The position numbers were made by a program, and so were the translations under genes. A model generated the notes under the pieces. It had not been told where the DNA came from. It made no database searches and saw only the letters and a list, made by a program, of their open reading frames with translations. A stretch of 64,000 nucleotides of DNA, taken from NCBI RefSeq assembly GCF_021290925.1, contig NZ_JAJSLX010000001.1, positions 1,364,001 through 1,428,000 of the forward strand. Direction: 5' to 3'. Positions 26,116 through 34,981 of the stretch are shown here, piece by piece; position 1 is the first letter of the stretch, and every line of letters begins with the position of its first letter. The stretch is from Sessilibacter corallicola. GTDB taxonomy: Bacteria; Pseudomonadota; Gammaproteobacteria; Pseudomonadales; Cellvibrionaceae.

Positions 26116-27006
26116 TTAAAGCCAAGCTTTTTCGCCCGTTAGATTAATGTTAATCCAGTGGTTCTTATTAATGCTTTCAGCGGCTTTAGCAATGCGGCTG
26201 CGAATGGTATCCATTTCTTCAATACTGAATGAGCGATCTTCTAACAAGATGTTCACTTCAATATCCAATTGTGGACCTTGAGAAACCATGCGCAATTTAA
26301 ACTCGGCATCTAATTCGTCGGCAATTTTTTCTACTTCACCACGAATTGGCTGAGTCGATTCTTCGCAAACTTTGTAGTGAAGAATTTCGCGAATAGCACC
26401 CCAGAAGCTGCGAATTGGGAATATTAGGAAGAAACAACATACGACAATAACCATCGCAGGGTCAGCGTATGGAACCATCCAATCTAATTGAGTACCGCGG
26501 AAGAAAAACGCCGCCAAAAAGCCGACTAACACGCCCGCACTCAATAAGGTATCGCCGTACCACTGATCACGCTCAGCTTGTAATAATGACGATTGTTTGT
26601 CACGATTTTTACGATCGATATAAACCGTGACGATAGCGCAACCCACTGTACTAAATAGGGCGTAGAAAATTGCCGGTGTTGCAGCAACGTCTTTACCGCC
26701 AGAAATCAATACAGAGAACGCTTCACTTGCAGAGAACGTACAAATTGCTGCAAGTGTAATTGATTTTACAACAATGACTAAAGGCTCGAAATGCGCTTTC
26801 CCAAACGGGAAATTTTCGTCTTCTTTTTCAGATGCAATTAACTTTAAAACAACAAGTGAAAGAGTACTGAGTAAAACACTCAATAATGAATACACACCGT
26901 CAAAAAGAATGACGCCAGAGCTTGAAATCACACCGGATACAATTCCGACCAGCGCGTATAACAAAGCTGCAAATATCGATACCTTAATAACTTTTAACTC
27001 ATCCAT
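26116..27006 (-). CDS. Cation diffusion facilitator family protein with altered transport site
   Basis: 296 aa with about six membrane spans and a C-terminal cytoplasmic ferredoxin-like domain (EVEKIADELDAEFKLRMVSQGPQLDIEVNILL). The CDF landmark NFPFGKAHFEPL (residues 64-76) sits in the TM2-TM3 loop. Canonical CDF exporters bind Zn, Fe or Mn at an HD/DD tetrad in TM2 and TM5. Here the TM2 pair reads D36...S40 (ILFDGVYSLLS) and the TM5 pair Q148...D152 (RDQWYGDTLLS), so two of four ligands are replaced. Substrate or even transport mode may differ. The start agrees with the family N-terminus. Single gene followed by a stem-loop. Confidence 0.85.
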   Translation of the reverse strand: MDELKVIKVSIFAALLYALVGIVSGVISSSGVILFDGVYSLLSVLLSTLSLVVLKLIASEKEDENFPFGKAHFEPLVIVVKSITLAAICTFSASEAFSVLISGGKDVAATPAIFYALFSTVGCAIVTVYIDRKNRDKQSSLLQAERDQWYGDTLLSAGVLVGFLAAFFFRGTQLDWMVPYADPAMVIVVCCFFLIFPIRSFWGAIREILHYKVCEESTQPIRGEVEKIADELDAEFKLRMVSQGPQLDIEVNILLEDRSFSIEEMDTIRSRIAKAAESINKNHWININLTGEKAWL

Positions 27007-28421
27007 AGCACTTCTCCTTGGTAATAAATCGAAAGATTAATTCCTTGAATAAAGTTCAGAACACTAAATCTAAGCCTGAAACATCATTGTTATGCCACCT
27101 ATGAAAAATTAATTTTCAGCAGTGAACATTAAGCAAGCAGTTTCTAAAAGGAAGTAACTCGGCCACCATTCAACAGCGCGAACAAACCCTTCGAGAGATA
27201 AAGCAATTCTCGAACGTAAGTCATAATGTTCTCAAAGCTAGAGAATATTATTCACGGCGCAATTTGATTGGTTTAATTCAGGAATAACTTCCTATGTCAA
27301 ATTACCAGTCGCCTTTTAGAAAGCGGCTTTTATCCTTCCCTGTATTTTTGAGTTGCTTATTTTGTACTTTTGCAACTTACATAAATTAACTTGATTGTTA
27401 ATTTTTAATTACATGCTCTTTCAAACTTATAGATACTACGCGCCGCCGAAGCGGGATAGCATTTGTATGTTTTAGCGTTTATATAATTAGTTTTGCCAAA
27501 ACAAATTAGGATGAGATTTCTTCGATTTAATAAACACTATAAAGCTATGTTAACCGCCTACAGTGGATAAAAAGTCAAACAAACAACCCTGACCCGACCC
27601 AATAAACCCAACCTGTAATATCTGTTGGCTTTATTTGACGCGAAAATTACATTGTGAATTGCTTCTGGTCAAGTGAATCTCGCTTTTTTATGCCTTTTTT
27701 TTCTTAATAATGTCGAATTAATCTCTGTTCAAACTCGTAGATAAATTCAACACCTACGTCTATTCCTTCTACTCTATTCAGAATAAATTAATTCTGCGCC
27801 AAATTAAGATTTTCCAAATAAGAATTTTAATCACTCTCGTTTTGTTTAATTTTTAACTCGACCAAATTTCAGAATTCACAGCTGTCTAAACTCGCCTATA
27901 TACCAAAAGACGAATCTCTTTAAAGAGTGAAAAACGAAGCAACTTTTTTATTCACCAGTGTTTTTAAAAAATAATACGTATCACCAGACGAGTTTTGGCC
28001 TTTAACCGCTTTACGTTTCTTAGTTTTTAACGCACTGACTAAAATAATTTCATCGCCGTCAAAAAATTTTTTCACTCTAGTGCAAGAATTTTTATTAGCG
28101 ACAACAACAAATCATCGACGCTAAAACCCTAAAAATAGTCACGATTAATATAAAGAAGGAAGAAGATGAATTTTCCAAACAGGAATATTATTTTGGAAAA
28201 ACACCAGTTAATAAAATTAGAACACCGAACGCTAAACACCTTTAATTAAAAACTATTAAAACTGGGAACCTTAATAGATAAAAAGATGAATAAATAAGAA
28301 CGCGTTTTGAGAGGAGATCAGGATTGAATAAAAGTAGATGGTGCTTCAATGTTTTATTCAATCCCAACTGGGGGGAATCGCTGGTTCAATCAAACTAGAT
28401 TAGAACCAGCCAAAGGAGACG
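27007..28421. other. 1.4-kb AT-rich noncoding stretch
   Basis: The longest gene-free interval in the window. No frame longer than about 60 codons was seen, there are no recognisable RNA-gene hallmarks, and composition is strongly AT apart from a short GC patch near 27440. The right end carries the stem-loops at 28321-28410 that close the oxidase transcript. It could hold a decayed gene or an unannotated small RNA; I have no positive evidence for either. Confidence 0.45.
28321..28410 (-). terminator. Two stem-loops downstream of the hydroxy-acid oxidase
   Basis: Stem 1: GCTGGTTC (28380-28387) with GAACCAGC (28403-28410), 12 bases after the oxidase stop. Stem 2: GGATTGAATAAAA (28321-28333) with TTTTATTCAATCC (28352-28364), a perfect 13-bp stem. 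Read on the minus strand, these would be tandem 3'-end structures. Confidence 0.55.
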
Positions 28422-29567
28422 TTATCGGAAACGCAAATTTTCAGGGGTAAGCTGGTCTACTCGGGTTTTACCCATTAATTTCATGTCGCGTTCTAACTCT
28501 GCCTTCATTAAACCAAGAGCGCGCTCAACGCCAGGTTGACCCGCCGCTGCCAACGGATACAAATACATACGGCCAACACCAACGGCTTTTGCACCCAAAG
28601 AAAGTGCTTTTAATACATGGGTACCACGCTGAACACCACTGTCTAGGATCACATCAATTTCATCGCCCACTTCGTCGACAATCTCTTTGAGTTGATCAAA
28701 CGAACTGCGCGATCCATCCAACTGCCGACCGCCGTGGTTAGAGATGATAATTCCGGTACAGCCGATATCTACGGCACGTCTGGCGTCTTCTTTACTCATA
28801 ATTCCTTTTAGGCAGAATTCGCCACCCCAGAATTCAACCATTTTGGCGACGTCGTCCCAGTTCATCGATGGGTCGAGCATGTTGGTGAAGTAATCGCCAA
28901 TGGAGCTGGCGCCGCCGCCCATATCGATGTGTTCATCCAATTGCGGTAGCTTAAATTTTTCGTGGGTAACGTAATTAATGCCCCACATCGGCTTTAAAGC
29001 AAACTGCAACATACCGCCCAAGGTTAAGCGAAACGGTATCGAAAACCCGGTTCTTAAATCGCGTTCTCGATTACCGCCGGTAATGGAATCAACCGTTAGC
29101 ATCATGACTTGGATGCCCGCCGCCTTCGCGCGCGCCATCATCGCTTCGTTAAGTCCGCGATCTTTGTGGAAATAGAACTGATAAACCTGAGGCGTATTCA
29201 CTTGTTTAGCGATTTCTTCGAGACTCACCGTCCCGAGAGAGGAAACGCCAAACATGGTGCCGTACTTCTCACACGCTGCGGCAACAGCACGTTCACCTTG
29301 GTGATGGAACAAGCGTTGGAGTGCAGTTGGCGAGCAATACACCGGCATATCTAACTTCTGTCCCATCACGGTCACGGACAAATCAATGTCTTTAACACCC
29401 GTCAACACGCTAGGAATCAGATCGCACTCCTCAAAGGCAGAGGTATTGCGTCGATAGGTTGATTCATCGTCGGCACCGCCATCTATGTAATTGAAAATCG
29501 GACCCGGCAGGCGCTTTTTCGCCAATGTCCGGAAATCCTGAAAGTTATGGCAATCGTTAAGCCTCAT
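28422..29567 (-). CDS. FMN-dependent alpha-hydroxy-acid oxidizing protein (LldD/glycolate-oxidase family)
   Basis: 381 aa TIM-barrel flavoprotein. Family residues are visible: NYIDGGADDE (26-35), the FMN/substrate segment YQFYFHKDRG (129-138), TVDSITGGNRERD (158-170), Lys254 in CLKGIM, and the catalytic base His278 with Arg281 in SNHGGRQLDG, then DSGVQRGTHVLKAL and GRMYLYPLAAAG. The family oxidises L-lactate, glycolate, mandelate or similar 2-hydroxy acids, passing electrons to oxygen or quinone. It lies 424 bases from the DUF1348 gene on the same strand, near cyanase. Whether it belongs to that regulon is not shown by the sequence. Confidence 0.93.
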   Translation of the reverse strand: MRLNDCHNFQDFRTLAKKRLPGPIFNYIDGGADDESTYRRNTSAFEECDLIPSVLTGVKDIDLSVTVMGQKLDMPVYCSPTALQRLFHHQGERAVAAACEKYGTMFGVSSLGTVSLEEIAKQVNTPQVYQFYFHKDRGLNEAMMARAKAAGIQVMMLTVDSITGGNRERDLRTGFSIPFRLTLGGMLQFALKPMWGINYVTHEKFKLPQLDEHIDMGGGASSIGDYFTNMLDPSMNWDDVAKMVEFWGGEFCLKGIMSKEDARRAVDIGCTGIIISNHGGRQLDGSRSSFDQLKEIVDEVGDEIDVILDSGVQRGTHVLKALSLGAKAVGVGRMYLYPLAAAGQPGVERALGLMKAELERDMKLMGKTRVDQLTPENLRFR

Positions 29568-29991
29568 GAAGAATACCTCTTATTATTAGACTTATAAGTT
29601 CAATGTGACGGGGAGGGACTATATCTTCAACACTTTTAGGGATGAATAGGATATAAAATAATAAACTATTTCCAAAACTTACATAATCACCCCTCTACTA
29701 TTTCCGTTTAACGACTAATCAACCGAAATGAGCAGTACATCAAGAAGCCTGGAAACCCAATCCAGTGTCTTAAGGTTTAGTGGCACTCATTAAAAATAGC
29801 AGCATACCGCGATTATGGAGAACTAAAACCAACAAGAAGGGGACTTTAAATATACAAAGTCTGTGTGGAAAAAGAACGGAAAAAATAGGGGGAAAATAAA
29901 ACGATAAACCAACAGAAATTAATCGTTTAAAACTCCAGTACCTGGAAACTGGAAACTGGAAACTCCGAATATCAGAGTTTCCAAAACTGTT
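29568..29991. other. Intergenic region upstream of the oxidase
   Basis: About 420 bases. It ends at the right in a heptamer repeat and hairpin (29942-29983). The oxidase promoter must be near 29600; no sigma-54 motif was found here. Confidence 0.45.
29942..29983. repeat. Triplicated CTGGAAA heptamer and hairpin
   Basis: CTGGAAA occurs three times head to tail (29942-29962). The last copy contributes to a hairpin, TGGAAACTC (29957-29965) with GAGTTTCCA (29975-29983), 9 bases after the DUF1348 stop on the minus strand. It may serve as the transcript end, although no U-run follows. Confidence 0.6.
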
Positions 29992-30465
29992 TTATAGACC
30001 AAGCTCTGAAAGCGATGGAAAATCATCGGGACGGATGGCACCTTCCCAGGTAAATTTACGCTCAGACTCTTCAATGGCAACATCATTAATACTGGCGTGG
30101 CGTTCTTTCATTAAACCGTTTTCATCAAAGTGCCAGTTTTCGTTGCCGTAAGAACGGAACCAATTACCTTGTTCATCGTGCCATTCATAAGCAAAACGTA
30201 CGGCAATTTTATCGTCGGTATAGGCCCAAACTTCTTTAATTAATTTGTAACCGTTTTCTTTTTCCCATTTTTTACTGAGAAATGCGACGATTTCTTCGCG
30301 GCCATTAATAAATTCTGAGCGATTACGCCATTGACTGTCTGGCGTGTACGCCATAGAAACAGCCTCTGGATTTTTTCCGTTCCAGGCGTCTTCAGCTTTG
30401 CGCGCTTTTACAGCGGCATCTTCTGCGCTAAACGGCGGTAATGGGGGACGTACTTGTGCGTTCAT
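29992..30465 (-). CDS. DUF1348 (NTF2/SnoaL-like fold) protein
   Basis: 157 aa from the ATG at 30465. The NTF2-like family signature runs [47 protein letters not shown] in the first half. The second half is [51 protein letters not shown], cited here in pieces of the standard DUF1348 alignment. The fold forms a small cone-shaped pocket; the function of this group is not established. It follows cynS by about 160 bases on the same strand, so it could be part of the sigma-54-controlled cyanate unit. Confidence 0.87.
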   Translation of the reverse strand: MNAQVRPPLPPFSAEDAAVKARKAEDAWNGKNPEAVSMAYTPDSQWRNRSEFINGREEIVAFLSKKWEKENGYKLIKEVWAYTDDKIAVRFAYEWHDEQGNWFRSYGNENWHFDENGLMKERHASINDVAIEESERKFTWEGAIRPDDFPSLSELGL

Positions 30466-30623
30466 AACTCTCAATCCACTGCTGATAATAGTGAGCCCCC
30501 CGTTACCGAGGGGATGGTTGTGACAATTACTCTTTTAAGATAACCGTCTAAGCTCGATTTTAATAGACATCTAAAAAAGTATTTGTTCACCCAATGTATT
30601 ATTGGTTTTTTAGGTTACACTGA

Positions 30624-31064
30624 TTACCAAGACTTATAAGGCAAAAACTTACCGTTTAATGTCAGTAGAACACGATCCCCTTTTGGATCTTCAATTTTGT
30701 CGACTTCCATAGAAAAATCGATTGCGCTCATGATGCCGTCGCCAAATTTTTCCTGAATCACTTCTTTAAGAGTTTCTCCATAGACACCCACCACTTCGTA
30801 CAAGCGGTAAATTAACGGATCTGTCGGCACCGCTTGATCCCAAATTTTGGTTGGATACACTTCCAGCGCAGTCGCCACTTCTTCGTCCAAACCAAAGTAT
30901 TCAGAGATCGCTTTTGCTTTTTCAGCAGGCGCACTGTTCATACCCAAACACGCCGAAGCCAACCAAACAGGCGACATACCAAGCGCTTCACCAGCAACTT
31001 CCCAGGTAACGCCTTTCTCTAACTTGGCCGCTACTAATTTCTCGGTCATGGTCAGTTTATCCAT
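30624..31064 (-). CDS. cynS: Cyanate hydratase (cyanase) CynS
   Basis: 146 aa, the standard length. Cyanase converts cyanate plus bicarbonate to ammonia and CO2 (via carbamate). The N-terminal helical DNA-binding-like domain (KGVTWEVAGEALGMSPVWLASACLG) and the C-terminal catalytic domain are both complete. The Arg, Glu and Ser of the active site are in YRLYEVVGVYGETLKEVI (Arg and Glu) and GIMSAIDFSM (Ser). The ATG at 31064 is favoured over the GTG at 31067 because AGGAG lies 6 bases upstream. A sigma-54 promoter sits about 260 bases upstream, divergent from a PAS sigma-54 activator. No cyanate transporter (cynABD) or CynT carbonic anhydrase is adjacent. Confidence 0.97.
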   Translation of the reverse strand: MDKLTMTEKLVAAKLEKGVTWEVAGEALGMSPVWLASACLGMNSAPAEKAKAISEYFGLDEEVATALEVYPTKIWDQAVPTDPLIYRLYEVVGVYGETLKEVIQEKFGDGIMSAIDFSMEVDKIEDPKGDRVLLTLNGKFLPYKSW

Positions 31065-31326
31065 CACAATCTCCTTAAAGTTATAAAAGTATTTGCTGTT
31101 TTATTGAATAAGAATCGGGTTTTGCCACACAAAAATTAAAGAGCTTCAAATGCTGTTAATTTCAAATTACTAAATGTTGTCTTTCTTTTTTCGGAACAAC
31201 ATAAAGTCGTTAGCGCAGAAAACGGATAAAAACGCACTGAAACGAATCGCCAATAACAGTATTGAGCACCTTAAAGCAGATCATGAAATAACATCGCTGA
31301 GGCATGCGTTTACGTTGCAATCATTT

Positions 31327-31343
31327 TTGCAATGTGGGTGCCA
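31327..31343 (-). promoter_or_regulatory. Sigma-54 promoter for cynS
   Basis: On the minus strand the sequence reads TGGCAC-CCACA-TTGCAA: GG and GC elements at the exact sigma-54 spacing, matching TGGCAC-N5-TTGCW. Transcription should begin near 31316, leaving a leader of about 250 bases before cynS. The divergent gene is a sigma-54 activator, which strengthens the call. Confidence 0.88.
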
Positions 31344-31410
31344 GATTTTTCTGCATACTTAAACTATTGATTTTTATAGAGATAGCGAAATTTTTCACAG
31401 CGGGTAGTAC

Positions 31411-31466
31411 TACGAAAAATCGTAATTCACGATAACTCGTAACACGAATTACGAAATTTCGTAATT
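31411..31466. promoter_or_regulatory. Palindromic activator-binding sites between cynS and its regulator
   Basis: A perfect 20-bp palindrome at 31447-31466 (core ACGAAATTTCGT). TACGA-N4-TCGTA lies at 31411-31424, and CGTAATTC (31421-31428) is inverted against GAATTACG (31446-31453). The repeated TACGA/TCGTA half-sites lie about 95-150 bases upstream of the predicted cynS start point, where sigma-54 enhancers normally sit. They are also 58-113 bases before the regulator's ATG, so autoregulation is possible. Confidence 0.75.
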
Positions 31467-31523
31467 GGCCCGATACTTGAATTTACCTCAATGAATTTTT
31501 AACTATTTATTGAGTGAGCATCG

Positions 31524-33461
31524 ATGCAAACTGCAATCAACCATGACTACGCAGACAGTGAAATAAACAGTCGCCACAACATTTACGAACAATTGTTTTT
31601 AAAAGCGTGTCATGCCCAGTTGATTATTGATCCTTTAGCAAATTCGGTATTGTCTTCCAATCAATCCGCACAAACGTTGTTTCATTTAACCGCCGAAGCT
31701 TTGCAAAAAGTCTCCGCCAGCCAATTGTTTACGCCTTCACTCGGCGAGCTGATTGTACTGAGCGAAGAGGCATTGGCTGAAGGTCACGCCTGGAATGGCG
31801 CTTTAGCGGTTGCAATCAACCATCAAGAAATAACACTGGAAATTACGGTTACCGCCATTGAGTACGATCAGAGAAAAGTTCTCTTATTTGTCTTGATCGA
31901 CAGTAACGATTTACAACATAAACGCGAAAAATCCGATGCCAATCAGCACTATCAATCCGGTATGGGACACTGGAATAAAGTCACCCGAGTTTTTCAGGAA
32001 TTTGAGCGAGAAAATCAACTGATTTTAGATGCCGCAGGCGAGGGTATCTACGGTGTTGATGTCAATGGAATCACAACGTTTATGAATCCGGCGGCAGAAA
32101 ATATTCTCGGTTATCGCGCCGAAGAATTGGCCGGTACCGACATGCACAAAATGATTCATCACAGCCATTTGGACGGCTCTCATTTTGACTCCTGCGACTG
32201 CCCAATTCTAGAGGCATTTCGTGACGGCGTTGTTCACACGGTTGAAAAAGACGTTTTTTGGAGTAAATCCGGTCAACCCGTTTATGTGGATTACACCAGC
32301 ACGCCCATTAAAGATAACGGTGTTATCGTAGGGGCAGTGATTGTATTTCGCGACGTCACTCAGAAAATCGCTGACGAACAAAAACTGTTATCGGCACTGA
32401 ACGAAGTAGAGCAACTTAAAAATCGTTTGGAGCTTGAAAAAGCTTATCTTCAAGAAGAGATAAAATCAGAGTTTAATCATCACCAAATCATCGGTAACAG
32501 TACGGCCATTAAAGACATTATCCAAAAAATTCAAATGGTTGCGCCCACCGATGCAACGGTTCTTATTCACGGTGAATCCGGTACGGGAAAAGAGCTGATT
32601 GCCAGAGCCATTCACGAAACCAGTCGTCGCTGTGATCGCCCTTTAATACGGGTGAATTGTGCGGCCATTCCTGCGGAGTTATTTGAAAGTGAATTTTTTG
32701 GTCACATAAAAGGCGCATTTACCGGTGCTGCATCTGACCGAACAGGTCGATTTGAACTTGCCGATAAGGGCACATTATTCTTAGATGAAGTTGGCGAGAT
32801 TCCTCTGCATCTGCAAAGTAAACTGCTGCGCGTATTACAGGAACAACAATTTGAACGAGTTGGCGGATCGAAAACTCACACCACCGATGTCCGTATTATT
32901 GCTGCCACCAATAAAGACTTACTAGAGAAAGTACGGCAAGGCAGTTTTCGAGAGGATTTATATTTTCGATTGAATGTTTTCCCCATTTCCTCAGTTCCAT
33001 TGCGCCAGCGTATCGATGATATTCCATTACTCGCTCAACACTTTTTGAAACGCTCTTCCACGCGGACGAATAAACTCGGTTTAAAAATTCCATTGTCCGA
33101 ATTGGAGAACCTTAAAAATTATTCCTGGCCCGGAAACATACGAGAACTAGAGAATATTATTGAACGGCAAGTTATTTTAAGCCAAGGGGAAAAGCTGCGA
33201 TTTCCAGAGCTAAAACACATGGAAGAAACCTCAACCAAACCCGCACAAGCGGTCAATCAATTACTCAACGAGAATCAGTTCAAAGATTATCAACGCAGTA
33301 ATATTTTATCGGCGCTGGAAAAATGCCAGGGAAAAGTGTTCGGTCATAATGGCGCCGCTGAGTTGTTGGGCATCAAACCCACCACGCTTTCATCGCGAAT
33401 TAAAAAGCTGAAGATTGATCCCAAAAAATTCCGGTCCACATCGATCGGACACCGTGATTGA
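31524..33461 (+). CDS. Sigma-54-dependent transcriptional activator with PAS domains
   Basis: 645 aa. A degenerate PAS-like region occupies residues 20-125, and a clear PAS follows at 160-285 ([30 protein letters not shown] and the HFDSCDCPI motif common in this group). A coiled coil leads to the AAA+ domain: Walker A GESGTGKE (350-357), the sigma-54-contacting GAFTGA (397-402) and Walker B LFLDEVGE near 420. A Fis-type HTH lies at about 595-635 ([21 protein letters not shown]). No response-regulator receiver is present, so control is by ligand or redox at the PAS domain. It is divergent from cynS and probably binds the palindromes at 31411-31466. Confidence 0.93.
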   Translation: MQTAINHDYADSEINSRHNIYEQLFLKACHAQLIIDPLANSVLSSNQSAQTLFHLTAEALQKVSASQLFTPSLGELIVLSEEALAEGHAWNGALAVAINHQEITLEITVTAIEYDQRKVLLFVLIDSNDLQHKREKSDANQHYQSGMGHWNKVTRVFQEFERENQLILDAAGEGIYGVDVNGITTFMNPAAENILGYRAEELAGTDMHKMIHHSHLDGSHFDSCDCPILEAFRDGVVHTVEKDVFWSKSGQPVYVDYTSTPIKDNGVIVGAVIVFRDVTQKIADEQKLLSALNEVEQLKNRLELEKAYLQEEIKSEFNHHQIIGNSTAIKDIIQKIQMVAPTDATVLIHGESGTGKELIARAIHETSRRCDRPLIRVNCAAIPAELFESEFFGHIKGAFTGAASDRTGRFELADKGTLFLDEVGEIPLHLQSKLLRVLQEQQFERVGGSKTHTTDVRIIAATNKDLLEKVRQGSFREDLYFRLNVFPISSVPLRQRIDDIPLLAQHFLKRSSTRTNKLGLKIPLSELENLKNYSWPGNIRELENIIERQVILSQGEKLRFPELKHMEETSTKPAQAVNQLLNENQFKDYQRSNILSALEKCQGKVFGHNGAAELLGIKPTTLSSRIKKLKIDPKKFRSTSIGHRD

Positions 33462-33505
33462 ATCTTTATTTTCGCCGTAATGGCTAAACCAACAAAGAAA
33501 CAATC

Positions 33506-33967
33506 TTAGCTCAACTTCATCTTCATATTAATAATAGACGATTCAAAACCGGCTTTTTCGTAAGCTTTTATAGCGGCGTCATTACCCGAATAAACATCGA
33601 GATAGGCGTATTCTATGCCTTTCGCTTTACTCCACTGAGTGAGCTCTTCGATGATTTTCTGATTAATACCCATGCCTCGAAATTCAGGATGGACATACAT
33701 AAAGCCTAAATAGGCGTGCAGTTTGTGATCAAAGTAGGGTCTGGACTCGCGAATCAACGCGTACCCCGATGCAACAATGCGCTCACCAGCCTGTGCAACC
33801 ACCACCACGGAATCATCATTGCGAATTAACTCGGCAATATCGTAGTAAGTAACCGGGCTATCCATGATAGACGTATTGTAGGGACGCTCTGCCTCAATGA
33901 CGCCTTGTTCGAATTCCAGTAACGTCGGTAAATCCGCTAAGTCGGCCTGTCGATAAATGGTTGCCAT
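33506..33967 (-). CDS. GNAT family N-acetyltransferase
   Basis: 153 aa. The acetyl-CoA motif is in LGFMYVHPEFRGMGINQKIIEELTQWSKAKGIEYAYLDVYSGNDAAIKAYEKAGFES, with R/Q-x-x-G-x-G/A as FRGMGI. The N-terminal half (ATIYRQADLADLPTLLEFEQGVIEAERPYN) is typical of a GNAT subgroup of unknown substrate. It is convergent with the sigma-54 activator, 44 bases apart. No operon partner is evident. Confidence 0.87.
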   Translation of the reverse strand: MATIYRQADLADLPTLLEFEQGVIEAERPYNTSIMDSPVTYYDIAELIRNDDSVVVVAQAGERIVASGYALIRESRPYFDHKLHAYLGFMYVHPEFRGMGINQKIIEELTQWSKAKGIEYAYLDVYSGNDAAIKAYEKAGFESSIINMKMKLS

Positions 33968-34331
33968 ACAATGTTTAACTCAAGCTGGTCGTTTAATTTG
34001 AGAGAATTTCAATTCTATAGCCAAATGATCGAATTACAGAAACCAGTGTTAAATTTTTATTATAAATGTGAATAAATGGCGTTGATTGCATTTTACGCAC
34101 GACCTGTAAGCGATCACTTTTCAACCTTAATTAATACCCGCCAATAAAAAATACGGATAAAAAATGGCTAAGCGGCAAAAATAATTCATCTTTTCGTTGC
34201 GTATATACATAAAATATACTATAAATACACACGTGATTCACAACATATATCATTTTTCGTTCTTAATTCTAATCGATTAAGAACGTAGTATTACAGCGCA
34301 ACTGAAATATCAGAGAACGAAGGGTATTAAC
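33968..34331. other. Promoter region of the 41-aa gene
   Basis: About 360 bases between the leftward GNAT and the rightward small gene. AT-rich with a TATA-rich tract near 34200-34230 (ATACATAAAATATACTATAA) that may hold the promoter, followed by the leader hairpin at 34258-34285. Confidence 0.45.
34258..34285 (+). promoter_or_regulatory. Hairpin in the leader of the 41-aa gene
   Basis: CGTTCTTAAT (34258-34267) is perfectly inverted at 34276-34285 (ATTAAGAACG), loop 8 nt. It lies 46 bases before the ATG and probably within the transcript leader. It could be an operator or a leader structure. Confidence 0.5.
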
Positions 34332-34457
34332 ATGACCAAGAAAGTAAGCAAAAAAGTTAAGTCACTAAAAAAATCAATCAAAGCTCGCAAAACACTTATT
34401 GCTAAGCACGAAGGTAAATTAAAAACCTTGAAGAAAAAGCTTAAGAAAGCAGCTTAA
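34332..34457 (+). CDS. 41-aa lysine-rich small protein
   Basis: ATG at 34332 with AAGGG 7 bases upstream, stop TAA at 34455, then a strong terminator 17 bases later, so this is a free-standing mini-gene. The protein reads MTKKVSKKVKSLKKSIKARK in its first half and continues with TLIAKHEGKLKTLKKKLKKAA. 17 of 41 residues are Lys plus one Arg, with only one Glu, giving a very basic, probably helical or coiled-coil peptide. It recalls nucleic-acid-binding tails of histone-H1-like or ribosome-associated small proteins, but I cannot name a family. Expression level and role are unknown. Confidence 0.82.
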   Translation: MTKKVSKKVKSLKKSIKARKTLIAKHEGKLKTLKKKLKKAA

Positions 34458-34474
34458 TAATATTGATTCAAAAA

Positions 34475-34500
34475 AGAGGCGCCCAAGCGCCTCTTTTTTT
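34475..34500 (+). terminator. Terminator after the 41-aa gene
   Basis: AGAGGCGC (34475-34482) with GCGCCTCT (34487-34494), loop CCAA, followed by a run of six T. Textbook Rho-independent structure. Confidence 0.93.
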
Positions 34501-34541
34501 AGGTATAAACAACATGTAAACGTTATCGCCAAATAACCCTG

Positions 34542-34901
34542 CTAGAATTTAACGCTTACTGATCGTATTGACGGAAGAGACAAATTCGAACTGTGACAAC
34601 CTTCCACAAAAAACGTAACTGACTTACCCGCAACAGCAGCAGCCAGCAACGTCGAATACATTTCTGAATTCGTGCTTACACCCGATGAATTCAAACTCAT
34701 CACAAATCTATTCTGTGCTCCATTCGAACAATTTTGAGAATTGGTAAAATTGGGTTCAAAAAATACCATCGCCGAACCTTCAAATGTTCTGATGTCTGTG
34801 ATTGTTCTATTGGTGGCTTGCTCCTGGACAGCAAGCGCTAATCCAGGAAACAGCACAAAGCTCAACATCAACACAATCTGTCTCACGTAATTGTTCTCCA
34901 T
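34542..34901 (-). CDS. Small exported protein, SubB-like pattern
   Basis: 119 aa. Residues 6-24 form a clear signal peptide (RQIVLMLSFVLFPGLALA). The mature part has two Cys (NSQNCSNGAQNRFVMSLN and VEGCHSS) likely joined by a disulfide. The pattern C-x-N-..-RFVMSLNSSG..-MYSTLLAAAVAGKSVTFFVEGC resembles the small OB-fold proteins related to the subtilase-cytotoxin B subunit that are common in marine gammaproteobacteria. This is resemblance by eye only. No A-subunit gene is near. Single gene, leftward, with the dioxygenase 80 bases upstream on the same strand. Confidence 0.72.
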   Translation of the reverse strand: MENNYVRQIVLMLSFVLFPGLALAVQEQATNRTITDIRTFEGSAMVFFEPNFTNSQNCSNGAQNRFVMSLNSSGVSTNSEMYSTLLAAAVAGKSVTFFVEGCHSSNLSLPSIRSVSVKF

Positions 34902-34981
34902 ATATCATTAAAATAAACACTGAGAATTCACTCAAAGGAAGTGACTATTTTTCCTTTTTTATCTCAGCAAAATCGTTAAAT

